Below are positions 43,921-52,727 of a stretch of DNA of 64,000 nucleotides, piece after piece. The DNA lies in assembly GCF_001953975.1 (NCBI RefSeq), contig NZ_MBEJ01000088.1, forward strand, positions 1 to 64,000, in the 5' to 3' direction. This DNA comes from Mycobacterium sp. NS-7484. GTDB taxonomy: Bacteria; Actinomycetota; Actinomycetes; Mycobacteriales; Mycobacteriaceae. A program made the translations under genes and the position numbers. The notes under the pieces are model-generated. The model had not been told where the DNA came from and did not search any database. It saw only the letters and a list, made by a program, of their open reading frames with translations. Position 1 is the stretch's first letter. Each line of letters begins with the position of its first letter.

Positions 43921-44982
43921 ATGAACACCCGCCGGGAGCTGCCCGATTCCCCGTATCTTGCCGCCGCGAGCGGCCGCACTCCGCACCGTGTGCCGGTGTG
44001 GTTCATGCGGCAGGCCGGCCGCTCGTTGCCCGAATACCGCGCGTTGCGCGCCCAGCACCGCATGCTGGAGGCCTGCTTCGATCCCGAACTGGTCTGTGAG
44101 ATCACGCTGCAGCCGGTGCGCAGGCATGGTGTCGACGCCGCGATCCTGTTCTCCGACATCGTGGTGCCGCTGAAGGCCTCGGGGATCGGGTTGGACATCG
44201 TGCCGGACGTGGGCCCGGTGATCGAACACCCGATCCGCACCTCGGCCGACGTCGAGGCCATGAAACCGCTTGATCGAGAGCAGGTCTCGGCGGTTTCGCA
44301 GGCCATCTCGATGTTGGTGCGTGAGCTGGGCGAGGTGCCGCTGATCGGCTTCGCCGGTGCCCCGTTCACCCTGGCCTCCTACCTGGTCGAGGGCGGTCCC
44401 AGCCGTCACCACGAGCGCACCAAGGCGATGATGCTCGGTGAGTCGGCCACTTGGCACGCCCTGATGACCGCACTGACCGACGTGACCATCGCCTTCCTGC
44501 AGGCCCAGGTCGATGCGGGCGTGGACGCGCTGCAGGTGTTCGATTCCTGGGCCGGGACGCTGTCGCTGGCCGACTACCGCACGTATGTGCTTCCGCACAC
44601 CACCCGGGTGTTCGCCACCATGGCCGCCGCGGGTGTGCCGATGACGCATTTCGGCGTCGGCACCGCCGAGCTGCTGGGAGCGATGTCAGAGGCATTGGGC
44701 TCAGCGCCGGCCACCATGGTGGGCGTGGACTGGCGCACGTCACTGATCGACGCCGCGGCCCGGGTAAAGCCGGGCACTGCGCTGCAGGGCAACCTCGATC
44801 CGGTGGTGCTGCTGGCGGGCTGGCCGGTGGCCGAGCAGGCTGTGCGCCGCGTGGTCGACGACGGCCGTGCCGCGGTGGCGGCGGGGGCGGCCGGTCACGT
44901 CTTCAATCTGGGCCACGGTGTGCTGCCGGCGACCGATCCCGGCATCATCACCGAGGCGGTGACGCTGGTGCACTCGTTGTGA
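43921..44982 (+). CDS. hemE: Uroporphyrinogen III decarboxylase
   Basis: HemE decarboxylates the four acetate groups of uroporphyrinogen III to give coproporphyrinogen III. The 353 residues show [41 protein letters not shown] with the catalytic Asp, [17 protein letters not shown] and the terminal [23 protein letters not shown] lies five bases upstream of the ATG. Its stop overlaps the hemY start (GTGA). With hemY and chdC it forms the coproporphyrin-dependent haem pathway operon. Confidence 0.96.
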   Translation: MNTRRELPDSPYLAAASGRTPHRVPVWFMRQAGRSLPEYRALRAQHRMLEACFDPELVCEITLQPVRRHGVDAAILFSDIVVPLKASGIGLDIVPDVGPVIEHPIRTSADVEAMKPLDREQVSAVSQAISMLVRELGEVPLIGFAGAPFTLASYLVEGGPSRHHERTKAMMLGESATWHALMTALTDVTIAFLQAQVDAGVDALQVFDSWAGTLSLADYRTYVLPHTTRVFATMAAAGVPMTHFGVGTAELLGAMSEALGSAPATMVGVDWRTSLIDAAARVKPGTALQGNLDPVVLLAGWPVAEQAVRRVVDDGRAAVAAGAAGHVFNLGHGVLPATDPGIITEAVTLVHSL

Positions 44983-46346
44983 GTGCGTCGTATTGCGTTG
45001 TCGGCGGGGGCATCTCGGGCCTTGTCGCGGCGTACCGATTGAGGTTGGCCGCCGGGCCGCGCGCAGAGATCACGTTGCTCGATCCGGCCGACCGGCTCGG
45101 CGGGGTGCTGCGCACCGAACGGATCGGTGGGCAACCGTTCGACGTCGGGGCCGAGGCGTTCGTGGTGCGCCGGCCCGAGATGCTGGACCTCCTCGATGAG
45201 CTGGGCCTGACCGGCCGGCGGCTCAGCCCCACCGGCGCCCGCCCACTGATCTACAGCGGGGCCCGGTTGCATCAGTTACCACAGGGCACGCTGCAAGGTA
45301 TCCCGGCCCAGGCGTCGTCGATGCTCGGTCTCGTCGACGACGAGACCGTGGCGCGCATCCTCGATGAACCCAACCGGCCGCTGCGCTGGAGCCGCGGCGC
45401 GGATCCGTCGGTCGCCGACCTGGTCGGTGACCGCTTCGGCCCGCAGGTGCTGACCCGGTCGGTCGACCCGCTGCTCAGCGGGGTGTATGCCGGGTCGTCG
45501 GCCACGATCGGTCTGCGTTCGGCCGTTCCGCCGCTGGCCGCAGCGCTGGACCGCGGGGCCCGCAGCCTGACCGAGGCGGTCCGGGCGGCCCTGCCCCCGC
45601 CGTCGGACGGCCCGGTGTTCGGGGCGGTCGACGGCGGCTACACCGTGTTGCTGGATGAGTTGCGCCGCCGCGCCGACGTGCGGTGGGTTCAGGTCGCCGC
45701 GGTGCGGGTGGACCGCCAGGTCCGCGGATGGGCGGTGCTCGACGACGAAGGCGCGCGGTGGCACGCCGACGCCGTGCTGTTGGCGGTCCCCGCGCCACAT
45801 CTGCCCGCCCTGGTCGAACACGTCGCGCCGCGTACCGCCGCGGCGGCCCGCCGCATCCGGGTGGCCTCGGCGGCAGTCGTGGCCCTGGCCCTGCCGGGTG
45901 GCACCCCGCTGCCGCAGCAGTCGGGTGTGCTCGTCGCTGCGGGTGAACGCCTCAACGCCAAGGCGGTCACGATGTCCTCGCGTAAGTGGGGCCGGCGCGG
46001 GAACGTCGAGCTGGTGCGGCTGTCCTTCGGCCGCTACGGCGACGCCGCGGAATCCAGCGTGGCGCGCAGTACCGGCGACGAGGACCTGTTGACCTGGTCG
46101 GCGCGGGATCTGCACACGCTGTTCGGGGTCACCGTGGATCCGGTGGACAGCCACGTGCACCGCTGGATCGACGCGATGCCGCAGTACGGTCCGGGGCACC
46201 GCGATCTGGTGGCCGAACTGCGGGCCGGGTTGCCGCCAACGTTGGCGGTGGCCGGCGGTTATCTCGACGGGATCGGGGTGCCGGCGTGTGTGGGCACCGC
46301 CACCCGGGCGGCCGCGGAACTGGTGAACGCCCGCGTGGCACGATAG
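44979..46346 (+). CDS. hemY: Coproporphyrinogen III oxidase (HemY/CgoX type)
   Basis: An FAD-dependent oxidase. In actinobacteria this enzyme oxidises coproporphyrinogen III to coproporphyrin III, although it is often annotated as protoporphyrinogen oxidase HemG. The 455 residues begin with the dinucleotide fold [18 protein letters not shown] and the [15 protein letters not shown] motif, and end with the FAD-binding [23 protein letters not shown] 44979 overlaps hemE, giving translational coupling. chdC starts five bases after the stop. Confidence 0.92.
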   Translation: MSASYCVVGGGISGLVAAYRLRLAAGPRAEITLLDPADRLGGVLRTERIGGQPFDVGAEAFVVRRPEMLDLLDELGLTGRRLSPTGARPLIYSGARLHQLPQGTLQGIPAQASSMLGLVDDETVARILDEPNRPLRWSRGADPSVADLVGDRFGPQVLTRSVDPLLSGVYAGSSATIGLRSAVPPLAAALDRGARSLTEAVRAALPPPSDGPVFGAVDGGYTVLLDELRRRADVRWVQVAAVRVDRQVRGWAVLDDEGARWHADAVLLAVPAPHLPALVEHVAPRTAAAARRIRVASAAVVALALPGGTPLPQQSGVLVAAGERLNAKAVTMSSRKWGRRGNVELVRLSFGRYGDAAESSVARSTGDEDLLTWSARDLHTLFGVTVDPVDSHVHRWIDAMPQYGPGHRDLVAELRAGLPPTLAVAGGYLDGIGVPACVGTATRAAAELVNARVAR

Positions 46347-46350
46347 GCGT

Positions 46351-47046
46351 ATGGCCAAGCTGGACTACGACGAACTCAACTCCACCATCCGCTACCTGAT
46401 GTTCTCGGTGTTCGCCGTGAGCCCGGGTGAGCTGGGTGAGGACCGCGCCGAGGTGACCGACGAGGCGGCGGCGTTCTTCAAGACCACCGAAGAGCGTGGC
46501 GTGGTGGTGCGCGGTCTGTACGACGTGGCCGGCCTACGCGCCGACGCCGACTTCATGATCTGGACGCACGCCGACAACATCGAGGCGCTGCAGGCCACCT
46601 ACTCCGACTTCCGTCGCACAACCGCATTGGGCCGGATCAGCGACCCGGTGTGGAGCAGCGTGGCGCTGCACCGGCCGGCCGAGTTCAACAAGAGCCACGT
46701 CCCGGCCTTCATCGCCGGTGAAGACCCGGGCAACTACATCTGCGTCTACCCGTTCGTGCGGTCCTACGAGTGGTACCTGCTGCCCGACGAGGAGCGTCGT
46801 CGCATGCTCTCCGAGCACGGCATGGCCGCCCGCGGGTACAAGGATGTGCGGGCCAACACGGTACCGGCGTTCGCGCTCGGCGACTACGAGTGGATCCTGG
46901 CCTTCGAGGCGCCCGAACTGCACCGCATCGTGGACCTGATGCGCGATCTGCGGGCCACCGACGCGCGTCGTCACACCCGCGAGGAGACGCCGTTCTTCAC
47001 CGGGCCGCGGGTCAGCGTCGAGGATCTGGTCGCCAAGCTGCCCTAG
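46351..47046 (+). CDS. chdC: Coproheme decarboxylase (HemQ)
   Basis: ChdC oxidatively decarboxylates coproheme to haem b using peroxide, the last step of the coproporphyrin pathway. The 231-residue protein matches Rv2676c in length. The catalytic tyrosine region [21 protein letters not shown] and the proximal histidine segment ([13 protein letters not shown]) are intact. It once was annotated chlorite-dismutase-like. Five bases separate it from hemY, completing the hemE-hemY-chdC operon. The ferrochelatase is not in the window. Confidence 0.94.
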   Translation: MAKLDYDELNSTIRYLMFSVFAVSPGELGEDRAEVTDEAAAFFKTTEERGVVVRGLYDVAGLRADADFMIWTHADNIEALQATYSDFRRTTALGRISDPVWSSVALHRPAEFNKSHVPAFIAGEDPGNYICVYPFVRSYEWYLLPDEERRRMLSEHGMAARGYKDVRANTVPAFALGDYEWILAFEAPELHRIVDLMRDLRATDARRHTREETPFFTGPRVSVEDLVAKLP

Positions 47047-47062
47047 TTTTTCTGTACGCGAA

Positions 47063-47112
47063 CAGACGCAGATGTCCCCGTCCGCCCGGCGTGTCCGGGA
47101 CATCTGGGTCTG
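47063..47112. repeat. Long inverted repeat downstream of chdC
   Basis: Arms CAGACGCAGATGTCCC (47063-47078) and GGGACATCTGGGTCTG (47097-47112) pair over 16 bases with one mismatch, around an 18-base spacer. Weaker pairing extends outward (GCGAA / CTCGT). A T-run (TTTTTCTG) precedes the left arm, but no T-tract follows on either strand. It could be a dispersed mycobacterial intergenic repeat or a processing/termination element. Confidence 0.6.
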
Positions 47113-47161
47113 CTCGTGGACATGACCTGGGCTTTCAGTTCGCGGGTCTACCCTCGCGGAC

Positions 47162-47785
47162 ATGACTGCTCCGCAAGAATCCGATCGATTCGAAGAGATG
47201 TATCGCGACGAGCGGACATCGCACGGACTGCCCGCCGCGACGCCATGGGATATCGGTGGGCCGCAGCCCGTCGTGCAGCAGCTGGTCGCGCTGGGCGCCG
47301 TCAAGGGCGAGGTGCTCGATCCCGGCACGGGGCCCGGGCATCACGCCATCCACTACGCGTCAAAGGGGTTGTCGGCCACAGGTATTGATGCCTCACCGGC
47401 CGCCATCGAGCGAGCCCGGCAGAACGCGCGGCGGGCCGGGGTGACCGTCGATTTCCAGGTGGCCGACGCCACGAAGCTGGAGGGGCTGGAAGGCCGGTTC
47501 GACACCGTCGTCGACACCGCCTTCTATCACGTGTTCACCGATGAGCCCGAACTGCAGAAGTCGTATGTGCGGGCCTTGCACCGAGCCACCAAACCCGGTG
47601 CGCGGCTGTACATGTACGAATTCGGTGACCACAACGTCAACGGCTTCCGGATGCCGCGGTCGATGTCGGCCGACGATTTCCGCGGGGTACTCCCGGACGC
47701 CGGCTGGGAGATCACCTACCTCGGGACGACGACCTACCAGGGCAACGTCAGCGTCGAGGCGTTCGAGACCATGGCGGGCGCGTAA
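47162..47785 (+). CDS. SAM-dependent methyltransferase, apparently frameshifted near its end
   Basis: A 207-residue class I methyltransferase (Rv2675c type). SAM motifs are VLDPGTGPGHHAIHYASKG (motif I), ATGIDASPAAIERARQNAR and RFDTVVDTAFYHVFTDE. The readable frame stops at TAA 47783-47785. The natural C-terminus continues in the +1 frame to 47906. Removing one G from the GGG at 47776-47778 would join the frames as METMAARNPDMADQM-like sequence. A one-base insertion or a sequencing error is the simplest reading. The methylated substrate is unknown. Confidence 0.8.
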   Translation: MTAPQESDRFEEMYRDERTSHGLPAATPWDIGGPQPVVQQLVALGAVKGEVLDPGTGPGHHAIHYASKGLSATGIDASPAAIERARQNARRAGVTVDFQVADATKLEGLEGRFDTVVDTAFYHVFTDEPELQKSYVRALHRATKPGARLYMYEFGDHNVNGFRMPRSMSADDFRGVLPDAGWEITYLGTTTYQGNVSVEAFETMAGA

Positions 47786-47906
47786 CCCCGACATGGCCGA
47801 TCAGATGGGCCCGGTGTTGGAGCGACTGCGGGCGATCGAACCCTGGCTGGTCGACGGCCGCGTGCACATGCCGTTCTGGGAGGTGCACGCCACCCGGGTC
47901 GAGTAG
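47786..47906 (+). pseudogene. Displaced 3' end of the methyltransferase
   Basis: In the +1 frame this stretch encodes NPDMADQMGPVLERLRAIEP then WLVDGRVHMPFWEVHATRVE, ending at TAG 47904-47906. It looks like conserved protein, has no ribosome-binding site before its ATG, and fits the C-terminus expected for a protein of about 248 residues (Rv2675c is about 250). It is therefore the broken-off end of the upstream gene. Confidence 0.7.
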
Positions 47907-47917
47907 CGCCCCCGGCG

Positions 47918-48334
47918 TCAGGCGGGCTTGGGCACCAGCTTCAGTGAAATGGAGTTGATGCAGTACCGCTGATCGGTCGGGGTGGGGTAGCCCTCACCCT
48001 CGAACACGTGCCCGAGGTGGCTGTGGCAGTTGGCGCACAGCACCTCGACGCGACGCATCCCCAGCGAGTCGTCGGAGCGCAGGATCACCGCAGCGGAATC
48101 GGCCGGATCGAAGAACGACGGCCACCCGCAATGGGATTCGAACTTCTCGGTGCTGCGGAACAGCTCGGCGCCGCAGGCCCGGCACTCGTAGACGCCCTCG
48201 GTCTTGGTGTCGGTGTACTCCCCGGTGAAGGGACGCTCGGTGCCCGCGCGACGTAGCACCGCAAACTCTTGCGGGGTGAGCTTCTCGCGCCACTCGTCGT
48301 CGGTCAGCGCCACCTTGGGGCCCTCGGTTGTCAT
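47918..48334 (-). CDS. msrB: Peptide-methionine (R)-S-oxide reductase MsrB
   Basis: MsrB reduces methionine R-sulfoxide in proteins, a repair step after oxidative damage. The 138 residues carry two zinc CxxC motifs (ECRACGAELF and LCANCHSHLGHVF), the FESHCGWPSFF substrate segment and the catalytic Cys in RYCINSISL. The ATG at 48334 matches M. tuberculosis MsrB (136 residues); reading further upstream gives unrelated sequence. No signal peptide is present. It is divergent from another methyltransferase gene. Confidence 0.95.
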   Translation of the reverse strand: MTTEGPKVALTDDEWREKLTPQEFAVLRRAGTERPFTGEYTDTKTEGVYECRACGAELFRSTEKFESHCGWPSFFDPADSAAVILRSDDSLGMRRVEVLCANCHSHLGHVFEGEGYPTPTDQRYCINSISLKLVPKPA

Positions 48335-48447
48335 AGCACCCAAATTACGTGTTGTGCGCCGACGTGCGCCAGGCTGCGGCGGCCTGACGCGATAGCCTGC
48401 GGTTGCTCGCTGCACAGGACTCGACACCCAGACGACAGGAGCCCCGC

Positions 48448-49020
48448 ATGCCGGCGATGTCACAGATCGAGCGCGCCTTCTGCAAGACCGCGCTGTGGCG
48501 AACAGGAACGGGGCAGGCGGTGCTCGGCAGCCTCCCGGTTGACCGGTTGGGCCGCGAGGTGCTCGAAATCGGCTCTGGCAGTGGCGATATCGCGGCGCGG
48601 TTGCGACAGGCCAATCCGGATCTGGCGATCACCGCGACCGACTTCGACCCGGCGATGGTGCGCGCCGCAGCCCGGCGGCTGCAAGCGTTCCCGGACGTGA
48701 CCGTGCGCGCCGCCGACGCCACGGATCTGCCGTTCGCCGACGATTCCTTCGATTCGGTGGTCAGTTGCCTGATGTTGCACCACATCGTGGACTGGGAGTC
48801 GGCGGTCGCCGAGATTGCCCGGGTGTTGCGCCCCGGCGGTGTGTTCACCGGCTACGACCTCACCCGGACCCCGATGGCCACGGCGATCCACCGGCTCGAC
48901 CGCTCGCCGTTCCGGCTGGTCAACCCCGACGAACTCGACGAGGTCTGCGCCCGGCACGGGTTGGCGATGCAGACCAGGACCCGGTTGGCGGGTCAGGTCA
49001 TGCAATTCAGCTCAGAGTGA
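48448..49020 (+). CDS. Class I SAM-dependent methyltransferase
   Basis: A 190-residue small-molecule type methyltransferase. SAM motifs are EVLEIGSGSGDIAARLRQ, ITATDFDPAMVRAAARRL and ADATDLPFADDSFDSVVSCLMLHH, followed by IARVLRPGGVFTGYDL. It resembles UbiE/arsenite-type methyltransferases in layout, but the substrate is unknown. AGGAG is placed six bases before ATG 48448. Its 3' end overlaps aftC by nine bases. It has no obvious M. tuberculosis equivalent at this place. Confidence 0.85.
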   Translation: MPAMSQIERAFCKTALWRTGTGQAVLGSLPVDRLGREVLEIGSGSGDIAARLRQANPDLAITATDFDPAMVRAAARRLQAFPDVTVRAADATDLPFADDSFDSVVSCLMLHHIVDWESAVAEIARVLRPGGVFTGYDLTRTPMATAIHRLDRSPFRLVNPDELDEVCARHGLAMQTRTRLAGQVMQFSSE

Positions 49021-50304
49021 TTCGGGTTCGCGAGTTCGATTCATCCACGGCGGGTCGATGCCCTCGTCGAGCCTGCCGTCGGATTTGGCGTCGAGGTAGC
49101 GGAAGTACAGCACGCAGAACACCACCACCACCAAGAGCGACCAGCCGTAGGTGATCTTCATGTATTCGAGGAAGCGCCCGGTGGTGGGCCAGCGCCACAT
49201 CAGCCAGCGGTCCATCGTCATGAACCCGTAGACCGCCAGCCAGGCCGGCCAGTTGCGCAACACCGAGTTCGGCAGGACCACCGTCATCAGGAACGGGAAC
49301 AGCATCATCGAGTAGTAGCCCTGGGCCAGTCCGAGGACCAGCCACGAGGTGACCAGCAGGACACCCGAGGAGGTCAGCATCCAGAACAGCTGGTCGCGTT
49401 CGCGGTAGTAGCGGTACAGCAGCCACAGGCTGATCGCGGCGAGTACTGCGATCGCCACCCGCAGCGCGATGATCAGCCACATCGGCAGGCCGTAGTAGAT
49501 GCCGTTGCCCAAGATGGCGGAGTTGAAGTAGTCGCGGGTCTCCATGATGTAGGGCAGGGTGTTGCGCACGAAGCCCATCGGGTCCGACGACAGTGGCCAC
49601 GCCACGGCGTTGAACACGATCGGCACGGCGAACGCCGTCACCAACGCGCGCCACTGCCGGTTGAGCAGCGGCAACAGGAGCAGCACGGCCAGCACGGGTT
49701 TGACCACGAGGGTCAGCCCGATCGCCGCGCCGGCCCACCACTGATGGCTCACCTTGCCCGACAGCAGCCAGGTGAAGAACAGCACCTCGCCCAGCAGGAT
49801 GCAGCCGTTGATGTTGGTGAACACCAGGGTGTTGGTCACTGATTCGGTGCAGTACATGGCCAGCAGCAGGGCCGGCAGCGCCACCGAGGTCAGCGAGAAC
49901 TTGAACAGCCGTACCAGAAGGCAGGCCGCGATGACGACGGCCACCGAGTTGATCGCCACGAACCAGAAGCGGGAGGCGAACTCAGGCAGGAAACCGAAGG
50001 GCGCCAGCAGCAGGGTGCCGCCCGGCGGATACAGGTAGTGCGGATCGACGAAGTTGAAATGCTCGTTGTAGATGTCCCAGTGCCGACGGAAGTTCGACAC
50101 CGCGCGGTACACCGGGCCGAAGTCGTCGGTGATGTAGCCGTTGGTCGAAAGCACGTAGCTGCGGTGGATGATCGACAGGATGGCGATCGGCCACAGTGCC
50201 GAGCGCAGCACCGTGGCGGTGCTCGGCGGGGAAGTGCGGGGACGGAATGCGTTCAGGACGCCGGAAATGATGGAATCTGCTGCCGCCACCAGCGAACCGT
50301 ACAC
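49012..50304 (-). CDS. aftC: Alpha-(1->3)-arabinofuranosyltransferase AftC
   Basis: A GT-C fold, decaprenylphosphoryl-arabinose-dependent glycosyltransferase that adds the 3-linked branch in arabinogalactan and lipoarabinomannan. The 430 residues have about ten to eleven membrane helices. The first external loop carries the acidic catalytic motif YITDDFGPVYRAV followed by FNFVDPHYLYPPGGTLLLAPFG. Length fits Rv2673 (433). GTG 50304 is used as start; no strong Shine-Dalgarno is seen. The lipoprotein hydrolase gene lies upstream on the same strand. Confidence 0.93.
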   Translation of the reverse strand: MYGSLVAAADSIISGVLNAFRPRTSPPSTATVLRSALWPIAILSIIHRSYVLSTNGYITDDFGPVYRAVSNFRRHWDIYNEHFNFVDPHYLYPPGGTLLLAPFGFLPEFASRFWFVAINSVAVVIAACLLVRLFKFSLTSVALPALLLAMYCTESVTNTLVFTNINGCILLGEVLFFTWLLSGKVSHQWWAGAAIGLTLVVKPVLAVLLLLPLLNRQWRALVTAFAVPIVFNAVAWPLSSDPMGFVRNTLPYIMETRDYFNSAILGNGIYYGLPMWLIIALRVAIAVLAAISLWLLYRYYRERDQLFWMLTSSGVLLVTSWLVLGLAQGYYSMMLFPFLMTVVLPNSVLRNWPAWLAVYGFMTMDRWLMWRWPTTGRFLEYMKITYGWSLLVVVVFCVLYFRYLDAKSDGRLDEGIDPPWMNRTREPESL

Positions 50305-50325
50305 CGACGCCGTTCGGGCCCGCCG

Positions 50326-51903
50326 TCAGGCGGGACAGTACGTGTCGGTCTCGGGCAGGTTGCCGCTTTCGAGGTAACCGGCCACCGGTGGCAGCGCGCA
50401 CGCCGTGTAGATGCTCGCCCCGTGACCGATGCCCTGCCACATCACCCGCCGGTTGTTGGCGCCGGCGTTGATGACGGTCGCCGCGACGGCGGCGACCCCT
50501 TCGTTGCCGACGATCGGGTCGTTGTGGACGCCGAGCAGCAGCACCGGAATCTTGAGATCGTGGGGGTCCTTCGGCGCCGAGCCGCTGGGCCAGTTGAGGC
50601 ACTTCACCAGGTCGAGTGCGCCCACGGCACCGAATTGCGGATAGAGCTTGCCCCAGGCGACGACGAGTTCGCGGACCCGGTCGGGGGTGGGCCGGTTGAG
50701 CGCGTCGCTGCAGGAGTTGACGAAATGCCCGTCGGACTGGCGCAGGTTGTCGCTCTGGGTGATCAGCGTCGAGATCGGACCGGCGTCGCCGGCCCGGGCG
50801 GCGGCCAGGGCCGCGGCCAGATTGTTGGTCGCGGCCACCCGGTCACCTTGGGGGAAACCCATGCCGGTGGCGATCGCGTGGGTCAGGGTGGCCACCGAGG
50901 CCCCGCCGGGGCCGCGTCCGGCGCGGGCCTCGTTCAGCAGGGCATCGACTGCGGCCTTCGGGTCCGGCGCCAGCGGGCAGTTGGTGGCGACGCACTGCGC
51001 GGCGAACGCGTCGAGGGCGGCTTGTTGTCCTTTGACTCGCTGCTCGGCGGCGGCCTCCGCGGCGATGCCCAGCGGTAGCGGTGAATCGAGGATCAGTCGG
51101 GACACCTTGTTGGGATGCGAGCCGGCGTAGGCCAGCGCCACCTGGGCTCCGTTGCCGACGCCGAGCAGGGCCAGTGTGGGCACATCCCAGGTGCTGCGCA
51201 GCCGCTCCAGATCCTCGGCGGCGTGGGCGTTGTCGTAGGCCGAGTCGCCCGGGGCGATCGTGTCGGTGCAACTGGTGGTGGCGGTCATGGTCACTGCGCC
51301 CAGGTTGGCCACCGGATCGTCGCCGGCCTGGAACTGCGTCTGGTCCAGCATCTCCTGACGGTCGTAGAGGTCACGGCAGTCCAATGCGCCGGACATGCCG
51401 ATGCCGCGCCGGTCCACGGCGACGATGGGGTGGGTTTTGAGGATGTCGGTTCCCGAGCGGGCCAACCACGTCGGCAATTGCACCGAGGTGGGGATGTCGG
51501 ACCCGGTGGTCATCACGAGCGGGCCGGCATCGGCCGGTGTCTGTGTGGATTTGGCGCGTACCACGCCGATGCTGAGGGTGCCGGTGGCCCCGCTGATCGG
51601 GTCCAGATCGGCGTCGTAGGTTGCGCACTCCAGGGTGACGTCGGGCGGCGGCTGGATGCCGGCGTCGCCGAAGACGCGGGGCGTGCAGTCCCGCCAGGAC
51701 AGGTCGTTCTTCGGTGCTTCGATGCCGGGCGGTCCGGGCGGGGCCGCGACGGTGGTCTGCGGCTGCCCCTCCGGGTGCTCGCCGTGGTCGGTGGCATAGC
51801 GCGGATCAGCGGCCAGCAGTGGCGAACAGGCGGTGAGCAGGAGTGACAGGACGGGCGCCGCGACTGCCGACCTCCGCAGGGCTTTCACCAGCTGATGACG
51901 CAT
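50326..51903 (-). CDS. Alpha/beta-hydrolase lipoprotein (tripeptidyl-aminopeptidase-like), Rv2672 type
   Basis: A 525-residue exported lipoprotein. Its lipobox LTAC has Cys26. The fold matches SlpD/tripeptidyl aminopeptidase hydrolases: VMTTGSDIPTS, VAVDRRGIGMSGALDC, and a C-terminal TAP-like part with the His segment QGIGHGASIYTAC. The nucleophile elbow reads LLGVGNGAQVALAYA, where family enzymes have GGSYG, so the serine appears replaced by glycine. It may be non-catalytic or use another residue. ATG 51903 is preferred over GTG 51912. Confidence 0.82.
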   Translation of the reverse strand: MRHQLVKALRRSAVAAPVLSLLLTACSPLLAADPRYATDHGEHPEGQPQTTVAAPPGPPGIEAPKNDLSWRDCTPRVFGDAGIQPPPDVTLECATYDADLDPISGATGTLSIGVVRAKSTQTPADAGPLVMTTGSDIPTSVQLPTWLARSGTDILKTHPIVAVDRRGIGMSGALDCRDLYDRQEMLDQTQFQAGDDPVANLGAVTMTATTSCTDTIAPGDSAYDNAHAAEDLERLRSTWDVPTLALLGVGNGAQVALAYAGSHPNKVSRLILDSPLPLGIAAEAAAEQRVKGQQAALDAFAAQCVATNCPLAPDPKAAVDALLNEARAGRGPGGASVATLTHAIATGMGFPQGDRVAATNNLAAALAAARAGDAGPISTLITQSDNLRQSDGHFVNSCSDALNRPTPDRVRELVVAWGKLYPQFGAVGALDLVKCLNWPSGSAPKDPHDLKIPVLLLGVHNDPIVGNEGVAAVAATVINAGANNRRVMWQGIGHGASIYTACALPPVAGYLESGNLPETDTYCPA

Positions 51904-51925
51904 GTTGACCACAGTAGCGACATGG

Positions 51926-52693
51926 TCATCGAACGTAGCGCGTGTACAGGTAGCCCTCGTCGTCGGTGAGCAGATGGGCCGGCCGCATCCGGGTGTGTGC
52001 CTGGCCCGGTCCGGTGGCGATGCGCCTGGCCACCCCGCCCACCAGGATGGGCGCCACGGTCAGGCACAACTCATCGAGCAGGTCCTCTTCGATCAACGTG
52101 CTCAGCAGCTGCGGGCCGCCCTCGGTCAGCACCCGGAACAGCTTGCGCTCGGCGAGAATTCGCAATGCCACCGCGGAATCGACCAGGGTCGGGTCAGCGC
52201 CCGATGCGTCGATCACCTCGGCCACCCCGCCCAACCGGCGGCGCGCGTCGGCCACGTTTCGGCTCCCGGTCAGGATCAGCGGCGGCACGTCGGTACGGGT
52301 GAAGAACTTGGCGTGGGGGTCGAGGTCGGCCGACGCGGTGACGACGGCGATCGGCGGTACCTCGGCCTGTCCGCGGCGCTGACGCTCCTGGCGTTGCGTG
52401 ACCGAAAGCTGTACCCCGGAATAGTTCTCGATGCGCACGGTCGCCGCGCCCATCAGGATCACGTCGGCGGCCTGTCGCATGAGATTGAACACAGCGCGGT
52501 CACCCCGGTTGCCCAGTCCACCGGTCTTGCCGTCTTCGGTGGCGCCCCCGTCCAGGCTGCTGATCATGTTGCCCCGAACCCAGCATTTTTGCAGGTCATC
52601 GGGGTAGGCGTAGAAAGCCTCCAGCTGTGCGTCGGCGACAGCGTCGACGTTTCCCAGCACGGTCAGGGCGAATCCGGCGGTGTCATCGGACAT
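51926..52693 (-). CDS. RibD C-terminal-like pyrimidine/dihydrofolate reductase (Rv2671 type)
   Basis: A 255-residue NADPH-dependent reductase of the RibD-C family without the deaminase domain. It has the DHFR-like fold marks VRGNMISSLDGGATEDGKTGGL, DVILMGAATVRIENY and the LTEGGPQLLSTLIEEDLLDEL motif. The M. tuberculosis homologue, often called RibD, can act as a dihydrofolate reductase analogue, and its overexpression gives para-aminosalicylate resistance. It probably acts in riboflavin or folate metabolism. It is divergent from zapE with a 34-base spacer. Confidence 0.87.
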   Translation of the reverse strand: MSDDTAGFALTVLGNVDAVADAQLEAFYAYPDDLQKCWVRGNMISSLDGGATEDGKTGGLGNRGDRAVFNLMRQAADVILMGAATVRIENYSGVQLSVTQRQERQRRGQAEVPPIAVVTASADLDPHAKFFTRTDVPPLILTGSRNVADARRRLGGVAEVIDASGADPTLVDSAVALRILAERKLFRVLTEGGPQLLSTLIEEDLLDELCLTVAPILVGGVARRIATGPGQAHTRMRPAHLLTDDEGYLYTRYVR

Positions 52694-52727
52694 GAACTGA
52701 ATTGGAGCACGTGGCTACGCTGCCTGC

